Assembly: GCA_015665415.1 (NCBI GenBank)
Contig: JADFAE010000005.1
Span: 186,001 to 250,000, forward strand
Reading direction: 5' to 3'
DNA from: Roseobacter sp.
Lineage (GTDB): Bacteria > Pseudomonadota > Alphaproteobacteria > Rhodobacterales > Rhodobacteraceae
DNA length: 64,000 nt
Position 1 is the stretch's first letter. Each line of letters starts with the position of its first letter. Both the position numbers and the translations under genes were made by a program. Positions 20,556 to 29,484 of this stretch are shown here, piece after piece. The notes under the pieces were generated by a model. It did not search any database, was not told the DNA's origin, and was given only the letters and a program-made list of their open reading frames with translations.

Positions 20556-22472
20556 GTGGTTGAAAACGCACCCGCTATGCTCTGGGGCCACTCTGGTGTG
20601 CTTGGGGGCGGTGTGACAGATCCGTTGCGGATCTCGGTGCCCTCTGGGCCGCAGATTGTTGCCGCAATCTATGAAACGGTTTTGCGGCCCGAGCTGGTCG
20701 ACAGGTTTTGCGTGGCGCAACAGGTCGCGCCGCTTGGCAAGGTCGCGCCTTTACCCGTCGCGAGCGAGAGCGTTTTGCAAGCCTCTGAAGTGGCGTCTCA
20801 TTTCTCCCGATCCCTGGAAATATTGGAGCAGAAGTGGCGACAGCTGGGCTGCCCTGATCCTCTTGTCGCCTTGGCGGATCCTATCCAGAACGATTGGGCA
20901 GAGGCAGGGCCCACCGGAGCTCGTGGCTGGCTGTTGCTTGATCTGGAAAGACGACCCCTGCGTTGTTGCCAGAGTTTCCTGGCGGGCGTTCCGACAGCCG
21001 GGATGTCGACACCAGAGGGTTCAGCTGTGGGCGCCAAATTGGCGACAGGTGAGGGCGGGCCGCTGTCGGCGCTGGAACTGACTGAGGCGGCCAGCGGGGC
21101 CCTGCGCGAGTTCACACGCCACATTCTTGGGCCAGAGTTTTCTTGGCAGGACTTTCGCGTTCTTGAAACATTCTTGCCGGACAAAATTTTGCTGTGCAGG
21201 CCGGTCTGGGTCGGTCCCTCTGCTCAGGCCGATTCTCAGGCCGCAGCTCTGGTCGATGTTCAGTCTCGTGTTGAGACCAGTCGCCAGCCCGCTGCCGGAG
21301 CGGTCGCGCTGATGATCGAGGTGCTGGATGCGGCTTGGCCTGTTGGCAGTGCCGATTGCATCGCCGGGACCTTTGGCTTGGGGCCGCAGGAGGTGGATCT
21401 GTTGCAACAGTGTCTGACCGGCCAGGCGCAAGAGACCGATCTGTCCCAGGCGCTCTCTCTCAGTGCCGCGAAGGTGGGCATTCCCGGAGCGGTAGAATTG
21501 ATCCGGCTTGCAGGCTTCTTGTTGCGAGAAGCGGCCCAGGATCTGGCGATTTCGCAGGGCTTGCAATTGCCGCCCAGCTTTCGGGTCATCGGGGAAGCGG
21601 GCGAAGACACCCAATGCTTCAGACTGGGCGCCGAGACCGGGCAGCCGGTGATCTTTGTGCATGGAATGATCGATGGAATCGCGGGTGTCCAGCGCTTGCA
21701 GGGGCAGCTTCGCACCAGCGGGTTTCGGGTCTATGCCCCAATGCGCGGCGGCTATGGGGCCTCACGCCCGGTGCCGGGAACCAATCAGCAGCTGAATGCC
21801 TATGTCGCCCAGATCGAGGCGCTGATTGATCAGGAAAACCTGCAACGCCCGATCTTGCTGGGGCACCGCAGCGGAGCCATTTTTGCCCGCGCCATTGCGC
21901 TGCAGCTTCGCGGTAGGATTGGCGGAGTCGTCGGGGTTGCGCCGGAATTGCCGCTGAAACAGACCCGCAACTACAAAAATCTGCGCGGACATCAAAAGGG
22001 GCTGGCGATCTGCGCCAGCTATCTGCCGGTTTTGGTGCCGCTGGTGCTCAAGTCCTGGTCAAGGTCGGTGCGCAGGCGGGGCGCTGCAACCCTTGTGCGG
22101 CGTCAGGCGCAACCCGGCAGTCGGGCGCTGGCCGAGATCAACGCAATGGAGCTGGATCCGGTTCTGGGGCTCAGTCATGCGCTGCTGATGCAGCAGGCGG
22201 GGGCCGGGTTTCTGGCTGATTTGGCTCTGTCCAAGCTGGGCGATTGGTTGCAGACGGCGCAAAATATGGCGCCGACCATTTATCTGTGTGGACAAGAAGA
22301 AACCTCCCTGCCGCAGGAAGGGCTGTATCCGGCATTGAAAGGCGAAGAGAAGATCCAGACCCGCATCTGCGCCGAGGCTGGCAATGTTCTGTTTTATGTC
22401 CGTCCCGAACTGGTCCTGGCCGCGCTGGAGGAATTGGCCACAGAGCCGCCACCTGCGACCGGAGTTCTCTAG
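20556..22472 (+). CDS. Alpha/beta hydrolase with degenerate LuxR-type HTH region
   Basis: Up to 638 residues from a GTG at 20556; ATG 20577 and GTG 20613 are also in frame and the start is uncertain. The C-terminal third (about residues 365-620) is an alpha/beta hydrolase with an oxyanion-side VIFVHGMIDG and a nucleophile elbow GHRSGA (Ser 439). Just before it, GTFGLGPQEVDLLQQCLTG and the later PGAVELIRLAGFLL align in style with a LuxR HTH (FGLT..E..L...L..G, then R..AELVRL), but the central recognition helix is eroded (ALSLSAAKVGI). The N-terminal 260 residues are unassigned. Roseobacters have LuxR-hydrolase fusions; this looks like one that has lost DNA binding. Substrate is unknown. Confidence 0.75.
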   Translation: MVENAPAMLWGHSGVLGGGVTDPLRISVPSGPQIVAAIYETVLRPELVDRFCVAQQVAPLGKVAPLPVASESVLQASEVASHFSRSLEILEQKWRQLGCPDPLVALADPIQNDWAEAGPTGARGWLLLDLERRPLRCCQSFLAGVPTAGMSTPEGSAVGAKLATGEGGPLSALELTEAASGALREFTRHILGPEFSWQDFRVLETFLPDKILLCRPVWVGPSAQADSQAAALVDVQSRVETSRQPAAGAVALMIEVLDAAWPVGSADCIAGTFGLGPQEVDLLQQCLTGQAQETDLSQALSLSAAKVGIPGAVELIRLAGFLLREAAQDLAISQGLQLPPSFRVIGEAGEDTQCFRLGAETGQPVIFVHGMIDGIAGVQRLQGQLRTSGFRVYAPMRGGYGASRPVPGTNQQLNAYVAQIEALIDQENLQRPILLGHRSGAIFARAIALQLRGRIGGVVGVAPELPLKQTRNYKNLRGHQKGLAICASYLPVLVPLVLKSWSRSVRRRGAATLVRRQAQPGSRALAEINAMELDPVLGLSHALLMQQAGAGFLADLALSKLGDWLQTAQNMAPTIYLCGQEETSLPQEGLYPALKGEEKIQTRICAEAGNVLFYVRPELVLAALEELATEPPPATGVL

Positions 22473-22530
22473 GGTCGCTTGGGCTGCTCCTTTGGGAGGC
22501 TGCAGCCAAGAGGCTTGCGGCCCTGCGCAG

Positions 22531-22556
22531 GTTAGTAAGGCAGGTTAGTAAGGCAG
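22531..22556 (+). repeat. 13-bp tandem duplication
   Basis: Two exact copies of GTTAGTAAGGCAG lie head to tail just after the 3' end of lipB, in the gap between convergent genes. Probably a replication-slippage product; no function is visible. Confidence 0.85.
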
Positions 22557-22557
22557 G

Positions 22558-23244
22558 TCAGCGGGTCAGGTCAGCAGAGGGCGCGCGTTCGGGTGTTGCG
22601 TCAAACACCGTCAGGAAGCTGCGTTGCAGGGCGACATCCACATCGGTCAGGGTTACCGGTAGCCCAAGGTCGACCAGGCTGGTGACGCCATGTTCCTGAA
22701 TGCCACAGGGAACAATGCCGCCAAAGTGCTCGAGATCGGGTTCGACGTTGATCGAAATCCCATGAAAGCTCACCCATTTGCGCAGCCGGATGCCGATGGC
22801 GGCAACCTTGTCTTCGCGCAATCCGCCATCCGCTCGCCGGGCCTTGTCGGGACGTTCAATCCAGACGCCAACGCGGCCCTCGCGAATATGGCCGGTCAGA
22901 TTGAACTCTGCCAGGGCTTTGATCACCCAGGTCTCCAGCTGTTGGACAAACCGGCGCACATCATGGCCGCGCTTGCCGACATCCAGCATAACGTAGACCA
23001 CCCGCTGGCCAGGACCGTGATAGGTATACTGGCCGCCGCGTTTGGAGGGGTAAACCGGAAACCGATCGGGATCAGTGAGGTCTTCGATTTTGGCTGACGT
23101 GCCGGCGGTATAAAGCGGTGGGTGTTCCAGCAGCCAGATGCATTCTTCCGATTCGCCTGCGGCAATGGCCGCTGCGCGTGTCTCCATAAAGGAAATCGCC
23201 TCATCATAGTCAATCAGGCCGTCGGAGGTGATCCATTCAACCAT
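22558..23244 (-). CDS. lipB: Lipoyl(octanoyl) transferase
   Basis: A 228-residue enzyme that moves octanoyl groups from octanoyl-ACP to lipoyl domains of 2-oxoacid dehydrogenases and GcvH. The family signature [16 protein letters not shown] lies near residues 69-84; the acyl-accepting Cys is in GGIVPCGI (Cys 180), and the partner Lys in [11 protein letters not shown]. Length and start (MVEWITSDG) are normal. It diverges from the secreted peptidoglycan-binding-like gene and has no lipA neighbour. Confidence 0.96.
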   Translation of the reverse strand: MVEWITSDGLIDYDEAISFMETRAAAIAAGESEECIWLLEHPPLYTAGTSAKIEDLTDPDRFPVYPSKRGGQYTYHGPGQRVVYVMLDVGKRGHDVRRFVQQLETWVIKALAEFNLTGHIREGRVGVWIERPDKARRADGGLREDKVAAIGIRLRKWVSFHGISINVEPDLEHFGGIVPCGIQEHGVTSLVDLGLPVTLTDVDVALQRSFLTVFDATPERAPSADLTR

Positions 23245-23370
23245 GAAGTATCCTGTTCATTTGGGTGAGGGTCGGGCAGCCCGGCCGCAGCATTTTGGGA
23301 ATTATCTAGGTTTGCAGGCGCAAATTGTCTATTCTGATTCCATTCTTCACAGTTATAGGAGGGGGGTGGC

Positions 23371-25038
23371 ATGTTTTCAAAGTCACTAAAAACGGCCATG
23401 GCCGCAACACTTGTTCTGACATCCGGCGCCGGCTCCGTCGCCGCCAACGATCTGGGGGCTGCTCTGGTCGGGGGGCTGATTGGCGGCGCAATCGTCAATG
23501 AAGTCCACCGCAACAGGCGCACCACGACCCGGCGCACGACCACCAGCCGCAACTATTCGGCAGCGCGGGCACAAAACCGTGAAACCCAGACATCGTTGAA
23601 TTATTTCGGTTTCCCAGCAGGAACAGCAGATGGGGTCATGGGGCGCAAATCGCGCTCAGCCATCAGCCAGTACCAGGTCTACATGGGCTTTCCCGCAACC
23701 GGGCAGCTAACCACCTATGAGCGTGACTTTCTGGTCTCGTCCTACAGTCGGGCGCAGATTGGCGGCCCGCAGGTAATCAAGGCCATGCAGGGTGGCAAGG
23801 GCGTGCGCGGCTTGCTGCATACCTGGCGCGACGAGGCCACTGGCGGCCACGGTGGCTCTGGCTATGCCGGGATGCCGATCGAGGTCAGCCAGGCAGTGGA
23901 TGAAATCGCCGCCAGCGCGGAGCCTAGTGCAGAACAGCTGCTGCAGCGTTCCGGGTTCATCCATCTTGCCGACCTGAATGGCGACGGCAAAAACGACTAT
24001 ATGATCGATACCTCTGTATCCGGCAGTTCATTCTGGTGCGGGGCCTCGCATTGTTCCGTGATGGTCTTTGCCTCCACGCCGCAGGGCTATCAGCGTAATG
24101 ATTTCATGGCCCGTGGCGTGACCACGGCCGATTTCTCCTGCCACCAGGGCACCTGTCGCATGACTGAGGCCACGCAACTGGCCAGTGTGGCACCATCCAC
24201 CACTGCACCGGTGCAGAATGGGACCGTGATGGCGACAGCACCAGCACCAACGGCAGTTGCACCGGCACCAACGACTGAGCTTGTGGCCGCGGCTCCGCCG
24301 ACTCCAACGCAGCCTCTGGGCGGTATCCAGCTTTTTGCAGCACCCGCCGCCCCGGCTCCGATGCTGTCCTTGGCCAGTCATTGCAGCAAGCTGAGCCTGC
24401 TGACCGGCTCTAACGGTGGTTATATGACCGAAGCCTCGATGACCGATCCCGAACTGGCCCTGGGAGAGCAGTTCTGCCTGGCCCGCTCTTATGCGATCAA
24501 TTCAGGCGAGGGCATGGTTGCCAAGTTGAACGGCGTGACCCAGGCCCAGGTCGACAGTCAATGTGACGCCTTTGGTCCGGCGGTTCAGCCGTTCCTGGCC
24601 AAACTTGACAGCCACTCCAGCGAGGCGCTTGTTGCGGAGGTGCAGAAGTTCATCTTGCAGTCGAACATGTCAATTGACCAGCTGGCCAATACGGCGGGGA
24701 TCTGTCTGTTCTCCGGCTATCGCCGCGACAATATGGATGTGGCCCTGGGGGCAGCGCTGCTGATGGTCGGGATTGGACAAAAACCCTATGCAGAGCTCGT
24801 CGGCCATCATCTGTCGCAGGGCTTTGGGGTGACCCGGGCAACCAGTCAGGCGCAGGATTGGTATGGTTTGGCACTGCGGGCACTGGACGGTGGCGCCGAG
24901 CCGGTCTTTGCACCGGGGCAGCCTGAGCGTATAGGGCTGATCAAGATGGCAGCAGCACAGCTGGGCGGGAGCGCATTGGTCGAGCCGGTACCGGCAACAG
25001 CATCCCGTGCCCTTTTGCCGAGCTTCACTTCGGACTGA
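23371..25038 (+). CDS. Secreted protein with peptidoglycan-binding-like domain
   Basis: A 555-residue exported protein. A Sec signal peptide spans about residues 1-25 (AANDLGAA after the cleavage site), followed by a small Gly-rich hydrophobic segment and an Arg/Thr-rich linker. Residues about 70-115 (LNYFGFPAGTADGVMGRKSR) look like a PG_binding_1 repeat. A long Ala/Pro/Thr linker (about 270-330) separates it from a helical C-terminal half of unknown fold. AGGAGGGGGG precedes the ATG, predicting strong translation. It stands alone and ends at a clear terminator. A cell-envelope role is likely. Confidence 0.75.
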   Translation: MFSKSLKTAMAATLVLTSGAGSVAANDLGAALVGGLIGGAIVNEVHRNRRTTTRRTTTSRNYSAARAQNRETQTSLNYFGFPAGTADGVMGRKSRSAISQYQVYMGFPATGQLTTYERDFLVSSYSRAQIGGPQVIKAMQGGKGVRGLLHTWRDEATGGHGGSGYAGMPIEVSQAVDEIAASAEPSAEQLLQRSGFIHLADLNGDGKNDYMIDTSVSGSSFWCGASHCSVMVFASTPQGYQRNDFMARGVTTADFSCHQGTCRMTEATQLASVAPSTTAPVQNGTVMATAPAPTAVAPAPTTELVAAAPPTPTQPLGGIQLFAAPAAPAPMLSLASHCSKLSLLTGSNGGYMTEASMTDPELALGEQFCLARSYAINSGEGMVAKLNGVTQAQVDSQCDAFGPAVQPFLAKLDSHSSEALVAEVQKFILQSNMSIDQLANTAGICLFSGYRRDNMDVALGAALLMVGIGQKPYAELVGHHLSQGFGVTRATSQAQDWYGLALRALDGGAEPVFAPGQPERIGLIKMAAAQLGGSALVEPVPATASRALLPSFTSD

Positions 25039-25068
25039 TCTCTTCGGGGCGATTTAATCTCTGTGCTC

Positions 25069-25111
25069 AAGGGCTGGCCATCTTGGCTGGCCCTTGGTTT
25101 TTGGCTTTTTT
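25069..25111 (+). terminator. Rho-independent terminator of the peptidoglycan-binding-like gene
   Basis: AAGGGC-TGGCC pairs with GGCTG-GCCCTT (11 bp with two wobbles, loop ATCTT), followed by two T-runs (TTTTT, TTTTTT). It is about 30 bp after the stop. Confidence 0.8.
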
Positions 25112-25193
25112 CCAAAACATGCACAAAGGATGATTTTGTCTCTTCACATCCTTGTATCCCTCGTCTAATACGCCCTCACCAAGCCTAGACAGT

Positions 25194-25280
25194 GCGGTCG
25201 TGGCGGAATTGGTAGACGCGCAGCGTTGAGGTCGCTGTGGGGTAACACCCGTGGAAGTTCGAGTCTTCTCGACCGCACCA
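25194..25280 (+). tRNA. tRNA-Leu (GAG anticodon)
   Basis: An 87-nt class-II tRNA including an encoded CCA. The acceptor stem is GCGGTCG/CGACCGC; the anticodon arm CAGCG-TTGAGGT-CGCTG gives anticodon GAG (reads CUC/CUU). A long variable arm (TGGGGTAACACCC region) and a T-arm with TTCGAGT follow. The discriminator base is A, as expected for leucine. Integration debris starts about 30 bp downstream. Confidence 0.97.
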
Positions 25281-25311
25281 TTTTACATTCAGATGTAAGA
25301 AATCCCAAAAA

Positions 25312-25602
25312 CTAAAATATTACAGATACTTGCGGAGTTCGAAAACCGTTTTGGCGGTCATAGGCCAAAGGTGCTTTGAATGCAGTTTTGAGGATGGTTT
25401 TCTTCACTGCAAGTGGCCCTTTATCGTAGATATTCCAAGGGTTTGACAGGAACTACCGCAATAGTTCGAAAATCTGACCCATGCTCGCCTTCGGTTTCGT
25501 GTATTGCGTGATTTTGTCACTCAGGCGCAGCTTGTCTTCATCCAGCGTTGCAATCTTTGTTTCGAGTGCTGCGATCACCTTGGGGTTTGTTGTTTCGATC
25601 AT
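25312..25602 (-). pseudogene. Decayed C-terminus of a large serine recombinase
   Basis: Read on the minus strand from 25602, one frame gives a coiled-coil segment starting MIETTNPKVIAALETKI and, after an in-frame TAG at 25453-25455, continues with FLSNPWNIYDKGPLAVKK and then RQNGFRTPQVSVIF to a stop at 25312. The F-L-x-N-P-W block and the closing R..GFRTP segment are hallmarks of the C-terminal end of large serine recombinases. The catalytic and DNA-binding domains are gone and another stop precedes the remnant. It sits 32 bp past tRNA-Leu(GAG), as expected for an old integration site. Confidence 0.75.
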
Positions 25603-25762
25603 CTACCCCGTCTAACCGCATGGATGCGTTATGTGAAACCTTATCGGTCAGAGTTTCGCAACAACGCCCTGCATATGGATCAGGCCCGATGCTGGGGTGA
25701 CTGGTAGGTCGTCACACCAACGCCAATTTTCTCGATGAGACGGAGGAACTATTGGTGGCAAT

Positions 25763-27322
25763 TCAGGAGATTTGACGCTGATGCCCCCGCCAGTGTGGTT
25801 TGCGCAATTCTGTTTTCAACACCTTATTTGCTCCGGACAGAGGGAAGGGCTCTGTCCGGTATTCGATGCTGCGTGGGCATTTGTATCCGGCGATCAGAGT
25901 GTGGCAGTGTGCTTGCAGCTCTTCGGTGGTGACTGCCGCATCCGGGTGCAGGATGACAAGGGCATGGACACTTTCGCCCCATCGCTCGCTGGGAATACCA
26001 ATCACAGCACTTGTTGCGACGGCTGGATGTTGGCCCAGGGCATTCTCTACTTCAGCAGAATAAACGTTTTCACCGCCTGACACGATCATGTCCTTTACCC
26101 GGTCCACCAGAAAGACAAATCCGTCTTCGTCCATATAGCCGGCATCCCCGGTCATGACCCAACCGTCGATGATGGTTTCGGCGGTCACCTCGGGTTTGTT
26201 CCAATATCCAAGCATGGTGGTTGGCCCCTTGACGGCAATCTGGCCGACATCTCCCTTGGCCACTTCTTGCTGCTGATCATCGACAATGCGAATTTCACAG
26301 ACCCGTGTCGCGCGCCCGGCAGAGCGCAGCTTACCTGCTTTGGGGCCTTCAAACACGTGGTATTCTGCGGGCAAAATCGTCGCCACGGGGCTGAGTTCAG
26401 TTTGGCCAAAGGCCTGCAGAAAGGAAACATTGGGAAATTTCTCAAAGGCCTCTTTCAGAACAGCCTCAGTGATTGGGGAGGCGCCATAGGCAATCTGGCG
26501 CAAAGACGAGGTATCCGTCTGCGCCAAGCTGTCGCTTTGCAACACCATCTGCAACATGACAGGCACCAGCAAAACCTGGTCTGGTTGGTGTTTCTCGATC
26601 GCCTCCAGGGCGCCTTCGGGGGTAAACATGGGAATGATGACATGGGTGCCTGCCATCAGGGTAACAGCGGTGAACCACAGCAAATCAGCGATGTGAAACA
26701 TTGGTGCTGCGTGCAGGTAGACGGTTCTGTCTTGCATGTTGATGTCATGGGCATTTGCCACGGCACCCACATACATATTGGTATGAGACAGCATTACCCC
26801 TTTGGGAAACCCGGTGGTGCCCCCAGTGTAGAAGACTCCGGCTAAATCATCGCCGCTGCGCTCAGCATCCTTGGCGGGCTGGGCGGCGGAGATCAGCTCT
26901 TCGTAGCTCTGCATGTCCTTTGGCGTCTCGCCGTCGCCGGCATAGATCAGGGTCGTTAGGCCTGCCACTTGTGGTTTCACCTCGGCAGCCAGGTCTTTGA
27001 ATGTTTCATCACAGACTAGAATTTCTGCCCCAGCGTCGTTGAGCGCATAGGCGCATTCGGCAGCGCTCCAGCGGATGTTCATTGGCATCATTGCACCACC
27101 GCCCCAGACCACTGCAAAATAGTATTCGATAAACCGATCCGAGTTCAGCGAAACCAGGGCCACACGGTCACCGGGCTTCATACCCAACCCTTGCAACGCG
27201 CCCGCCAGGCGGGCCACACGGTCCAGCATCTGGTTCCAGCTTTGCTGGCGATCCTGGAAAATCGTTGCAATCCCGTTGGGATTGATCTGGGCGGCCCGTT
27301 TGATCATAGACGTGATCTGCAT
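25763..27322 (-). CDS. AMP-forming acyl-CoA synthetase (fatty/aryl acid-CoA ligase)
   Basis: A 519-residue member of the ANL adenylate-forming family. The P-loop YTGGTTGFPKGVMLSH (about residues 165-180), the A5-like FGQTELSP, the MTGDAGYMDEDGFV hinge-region motif and the C-terminal catalytic Lys in GANKVLKTELRK are all intact. It should activate a carboxylic acid with ATP and CoA; the acid is not predictable but long-chain or aromatic acids are typical. It diverges from a biotin-dependent carboxyltransferase gene, so the pair may serve one acyl-CoA pathway. Confidence 0.9.
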   Translation of the reverse strand: MQITSMIKRAAQINPNGIATIFQDRQQSWNQMLDRVARLAGALQGLGMKPGDRVALVSLNSDRFIEYYFAVVWGGGAMMPMNIRWSAAECAYALNDAGAEILVCDETFKDLAAEVKPQVAGLTTLIYAGDGETPKDMQSYEELISAAQPAKDAERSGDDLAGVFYTGGTTGFPKGVMLSHTNMYVGAVANAHDINMQDRTVYLHAAPMFHIADLLWFTAVTLMAGTHVIIPMFTPEGALEAIEKHQPDQVLLVPVMLQMVLQSDSLAQTDTSSLRQIAYGASPITEAVLKEAFEKFPNVSFLQAFGQTELSPVATILPAEYHVFEGPKAGKLRSAGRATRVCEIRIVDDQQQEVAKGDVGQIAVKGPTTMLGYWNKPEVTAETIIDGWVMTGDAGYMDEDGFVFLVDRVKDMIVSGGENVYSAEVENALGQHPAVATSAVIGIPSERWGESVHALVILHPDAAVTTEELQAHCHTLIAGYKCPRSIEYRTEPFPLSGANKVLKTELRKPHWRGHQRQIS

Positions 27323-27553
27323 GTTGCGACCTCTCAGCTTGCCGTGATGCGGATTGGGTGATGCGAAATATCAGCCAAAGTTGATCACCTGAACCGTGCA
27401 AGTCAACGCTTTGACCGGTTGGAAAAATCCAATTTTGATGTGACGGAACGTCCTTTGCACAGGGCTGCGCAACTGGCGCATGTTAAAGCCAGACCCTTTT
27501 CGAAGAACTGCTAGGACCAAGGATCTCAGGTCCAGAAAACCAAGAGGCCTGAC

Positions 27554-29329
27554 GTGAAGACCATCAAAGCGGAAAACCCTGCAATCGTCTCAGAAATACG
27601 CGTGGCGCTGGGAGATGAGGTGGCTAATGGCACAGTTTTGCTTGTGACGGAGCTGATGAAAATGCAGCATGAGATCCGCGCCGGCGAAAGTGGCGTGATC
27701 AAAGCCCTGCATGTGTCACCAGGGGATGAGTTGCGCGGTGGTGAGCCGCTGGTCAGTTTTGAACCGGCCGAGGTTTCTGCGCAGGTGTCGCAGGACGAAC
27801 AGGGGCAACGGTTGGAGCTTAGTGAGTTTGAAGCGCGTATGGCACTGCTTGCAGATAGTGGCAGAGCAAAGGCGGTTGCCAAGCGCCATCAATCTGGCGG
27901 CCGGACTGCGCGGGAAAACATCGAGGACCTGTTCGACCCCGGTTCCTTTACGGAATACGGTGCCCTCGCGGTTGCAGCCCAACGCACCAAACGCCCGCTG
28001 GCGGACCTACAGGCACGCACTCAGGGAGATGGGATTATCTGTGGTATCGGGACTGTGCAGGGACGGCCTGTGGCTGTCATGGCGGTTGACTACATGGTTA
28101 TTGCGGGCACCCAGGGTTACAATCACCACCGCAAGATGGACCGCTTGATTGAGCGTGCCGGGCGGGACAACCTGCCGATTGTTCTCTTTGCTGAGGGCGG
28201 CGGTGGGCGGCCAAATGATTATGATGTGGCTCCCCTTATGGTAGCGGGACTGAATGTCCCGTCCTTTCGCCACTTTGCCGCTCATAGGGGCCCAAAAATC
28301 GGCATCGCGGCTGGGTTGTGTTTTGCGGGAAATGCGGCGCTGTTTGGTTTGTGTAACGTTCGTATTGCCACTCAAAATAGCTGTATCGGCATGGGTGGCC
28401 CGGCGATGATCGAAGGTGGTGGCCTGGGCGTAGTACAGGCCCATGAAATAGGGCCATCCGAGGTTCAAAAGGCAAATGGTGTCATTGATTTGTTGCGGGC
28501 GGATGAGGCCGGGGCGGTTGCCGCTGCCAAGGCGCTGCTGGCCCTGCCGCACTCAGATGAGGCGGATCAGGCGGCAACCCCGGAGGAGGCCCTGCGCAGC
28601 GTAGTCCCTGCGGATCGCACCCGCGCCTATGACATGCGCCAGGCACTTGACGCGCTGGCGGATCCGGGCAGTTTTCTGGAATTGCGCCGTGATTTTGGCC
28701 ATGGAATGATCACCGGCTTCATCCGCATAAAGGGGCAGGCTTTTGGGGTTTTGGCGAATAACCCCTTGCATATTGGTGGTGCCATCGATGCGCCTGCCGC
28801 AGACAAAGGTGCGCGGTTTCTGCAGCTCTGTGATGCCTGGGGGCTACCCGTTGTGACCCTGTGCGACACACCGGGCTTTATGGTGGGGCCTGAGATCGAA
28901 GAGACGGGGCAGGTGGCGCATATCTCGCGCTTGTTCCTTGCGGGGGCCCATTTCAGCCAACCTTTGGTGACTGTCATCCTGCGCAAGGCCTATGGGTTGG
29001 GAGCGATGGCGATGGCGGGGGGTGGCTTTGACCGACCACATTATTGCTGCGCCTGGCCAACAGGTGAAGTGGGGGCCATGGGACTGGAAGGCGCCGTTAA
29101 GCTGGGGCAACGTGACCGTCTTGCTGCGATGTCAGATCCAATAGAACGCGAAGCTGAGTACCAGCGTTTGGTGGCCGAGCTATACCAAAACGGCTCAGCT
29201 TTGAATGCGGCAAGCCTTTTGGAGTTTGACGCCGTGATTGATCCGGCCCAGACCCGCGAGGAAATCTCGCGTGTTGTGGCCACTGTCGGCCCCAGCAGTT
29301 GCAGTGACCGTTATGTGGATGCTTGGTAG
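27554..29329 (+). CDS. Biotinyl domain fused to acyl-CoA carboxyltransferase
   Basis: A 591-residue fusion starting at GTG 27554. Residues about 1-75 form a biotinyl/lipoyl domain with the attachment motif LMKM (Lys 36; the common form is AMKM). Residues about 95-590 form a two-lobed carboxyltransferase like the beta subunit of propionyl-, methylcrotonyl- or geranyl-CoA carboxylases (GRTARENIEDLFDPGSFTEY in the N-lobe; FGVLANNPLHIGGAID and TLCDTPGFMVGPEIE in the C-lobe). It would carboxylate an acyl-CoA using carboxybiotin. No biotin carboxylase gene is in the window, so that activity must come from elsewhere. It diverges from the acyl-CoA synthetase. Confidence 0.87.
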   Translation: MKTIKAENPAIVSEIRVALGDEVANGTVLLVTELMKMQHEIRAGESGVIKALHVSPGDELRGGEPLVSFEPAEVSAQVSQDEQGQRLELSEFEARMALLADSGRAKAVAKRHQSGGRTARENIEDLFDPGSFTEYGALAVAAQRTKRPLADLQARTQGDGIICGIGTVQGRPVAVMAVDYMVIAGTQGYNHHRKMDRLIERAGRDNLPIVLFAEGGGGRPNDYDVAPLMVAGLNVPSFRHFAAHRGPKIGIAAGLCFAGNAALFGLCNVRIATQNSCIGMGGPAMIEGGGLGVVQAHEIGPSEVQKANGVIDLLRADEAGAVAAAKALLALPHSDEADQAATPEEALRSVVPADRTRAYDMRQALDALADPGSFLELRRDFGHGMITGFIRIKGQAFGVLANNPLHIGGAIDAPAADKGARFLQLCDAWGLPVVTLCDTPGFMVGPEIEETGQVAHISRLFLAGAHFSQPLVTVILRKAYGLGAMAMAGGGFDRPHYCCAWPTGEVGAMGLEGAVKLGQRDRLAAMSDPIEREAEYQRLVAELYQNGSALNAASLLEFDAVIDPAQTREEISRVVATVGPSSCSDRYVDAW

Positions 29330-29484
29330 GCGCGGGAAACACCAGCATTGAAACCACCCCGAGCATATCTTGGTTTGCAAATGGCGTCCCCTCTGTAGTG
29401 AGTTCCTGTTCCGGTTGTTTACAAATCAGCATTCATCCGTCATCAGGCCGGGAGAGTAATCCCTAGACTGCAAGCTGGCCAAGT

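Noticed and set aside
25504-25707. Short plus-strand frame after tRNA-Leu
   Set aside because: The opposite strand carries recognisable serine recombinase remnant sequence, and the plus frame has no ribosome site.
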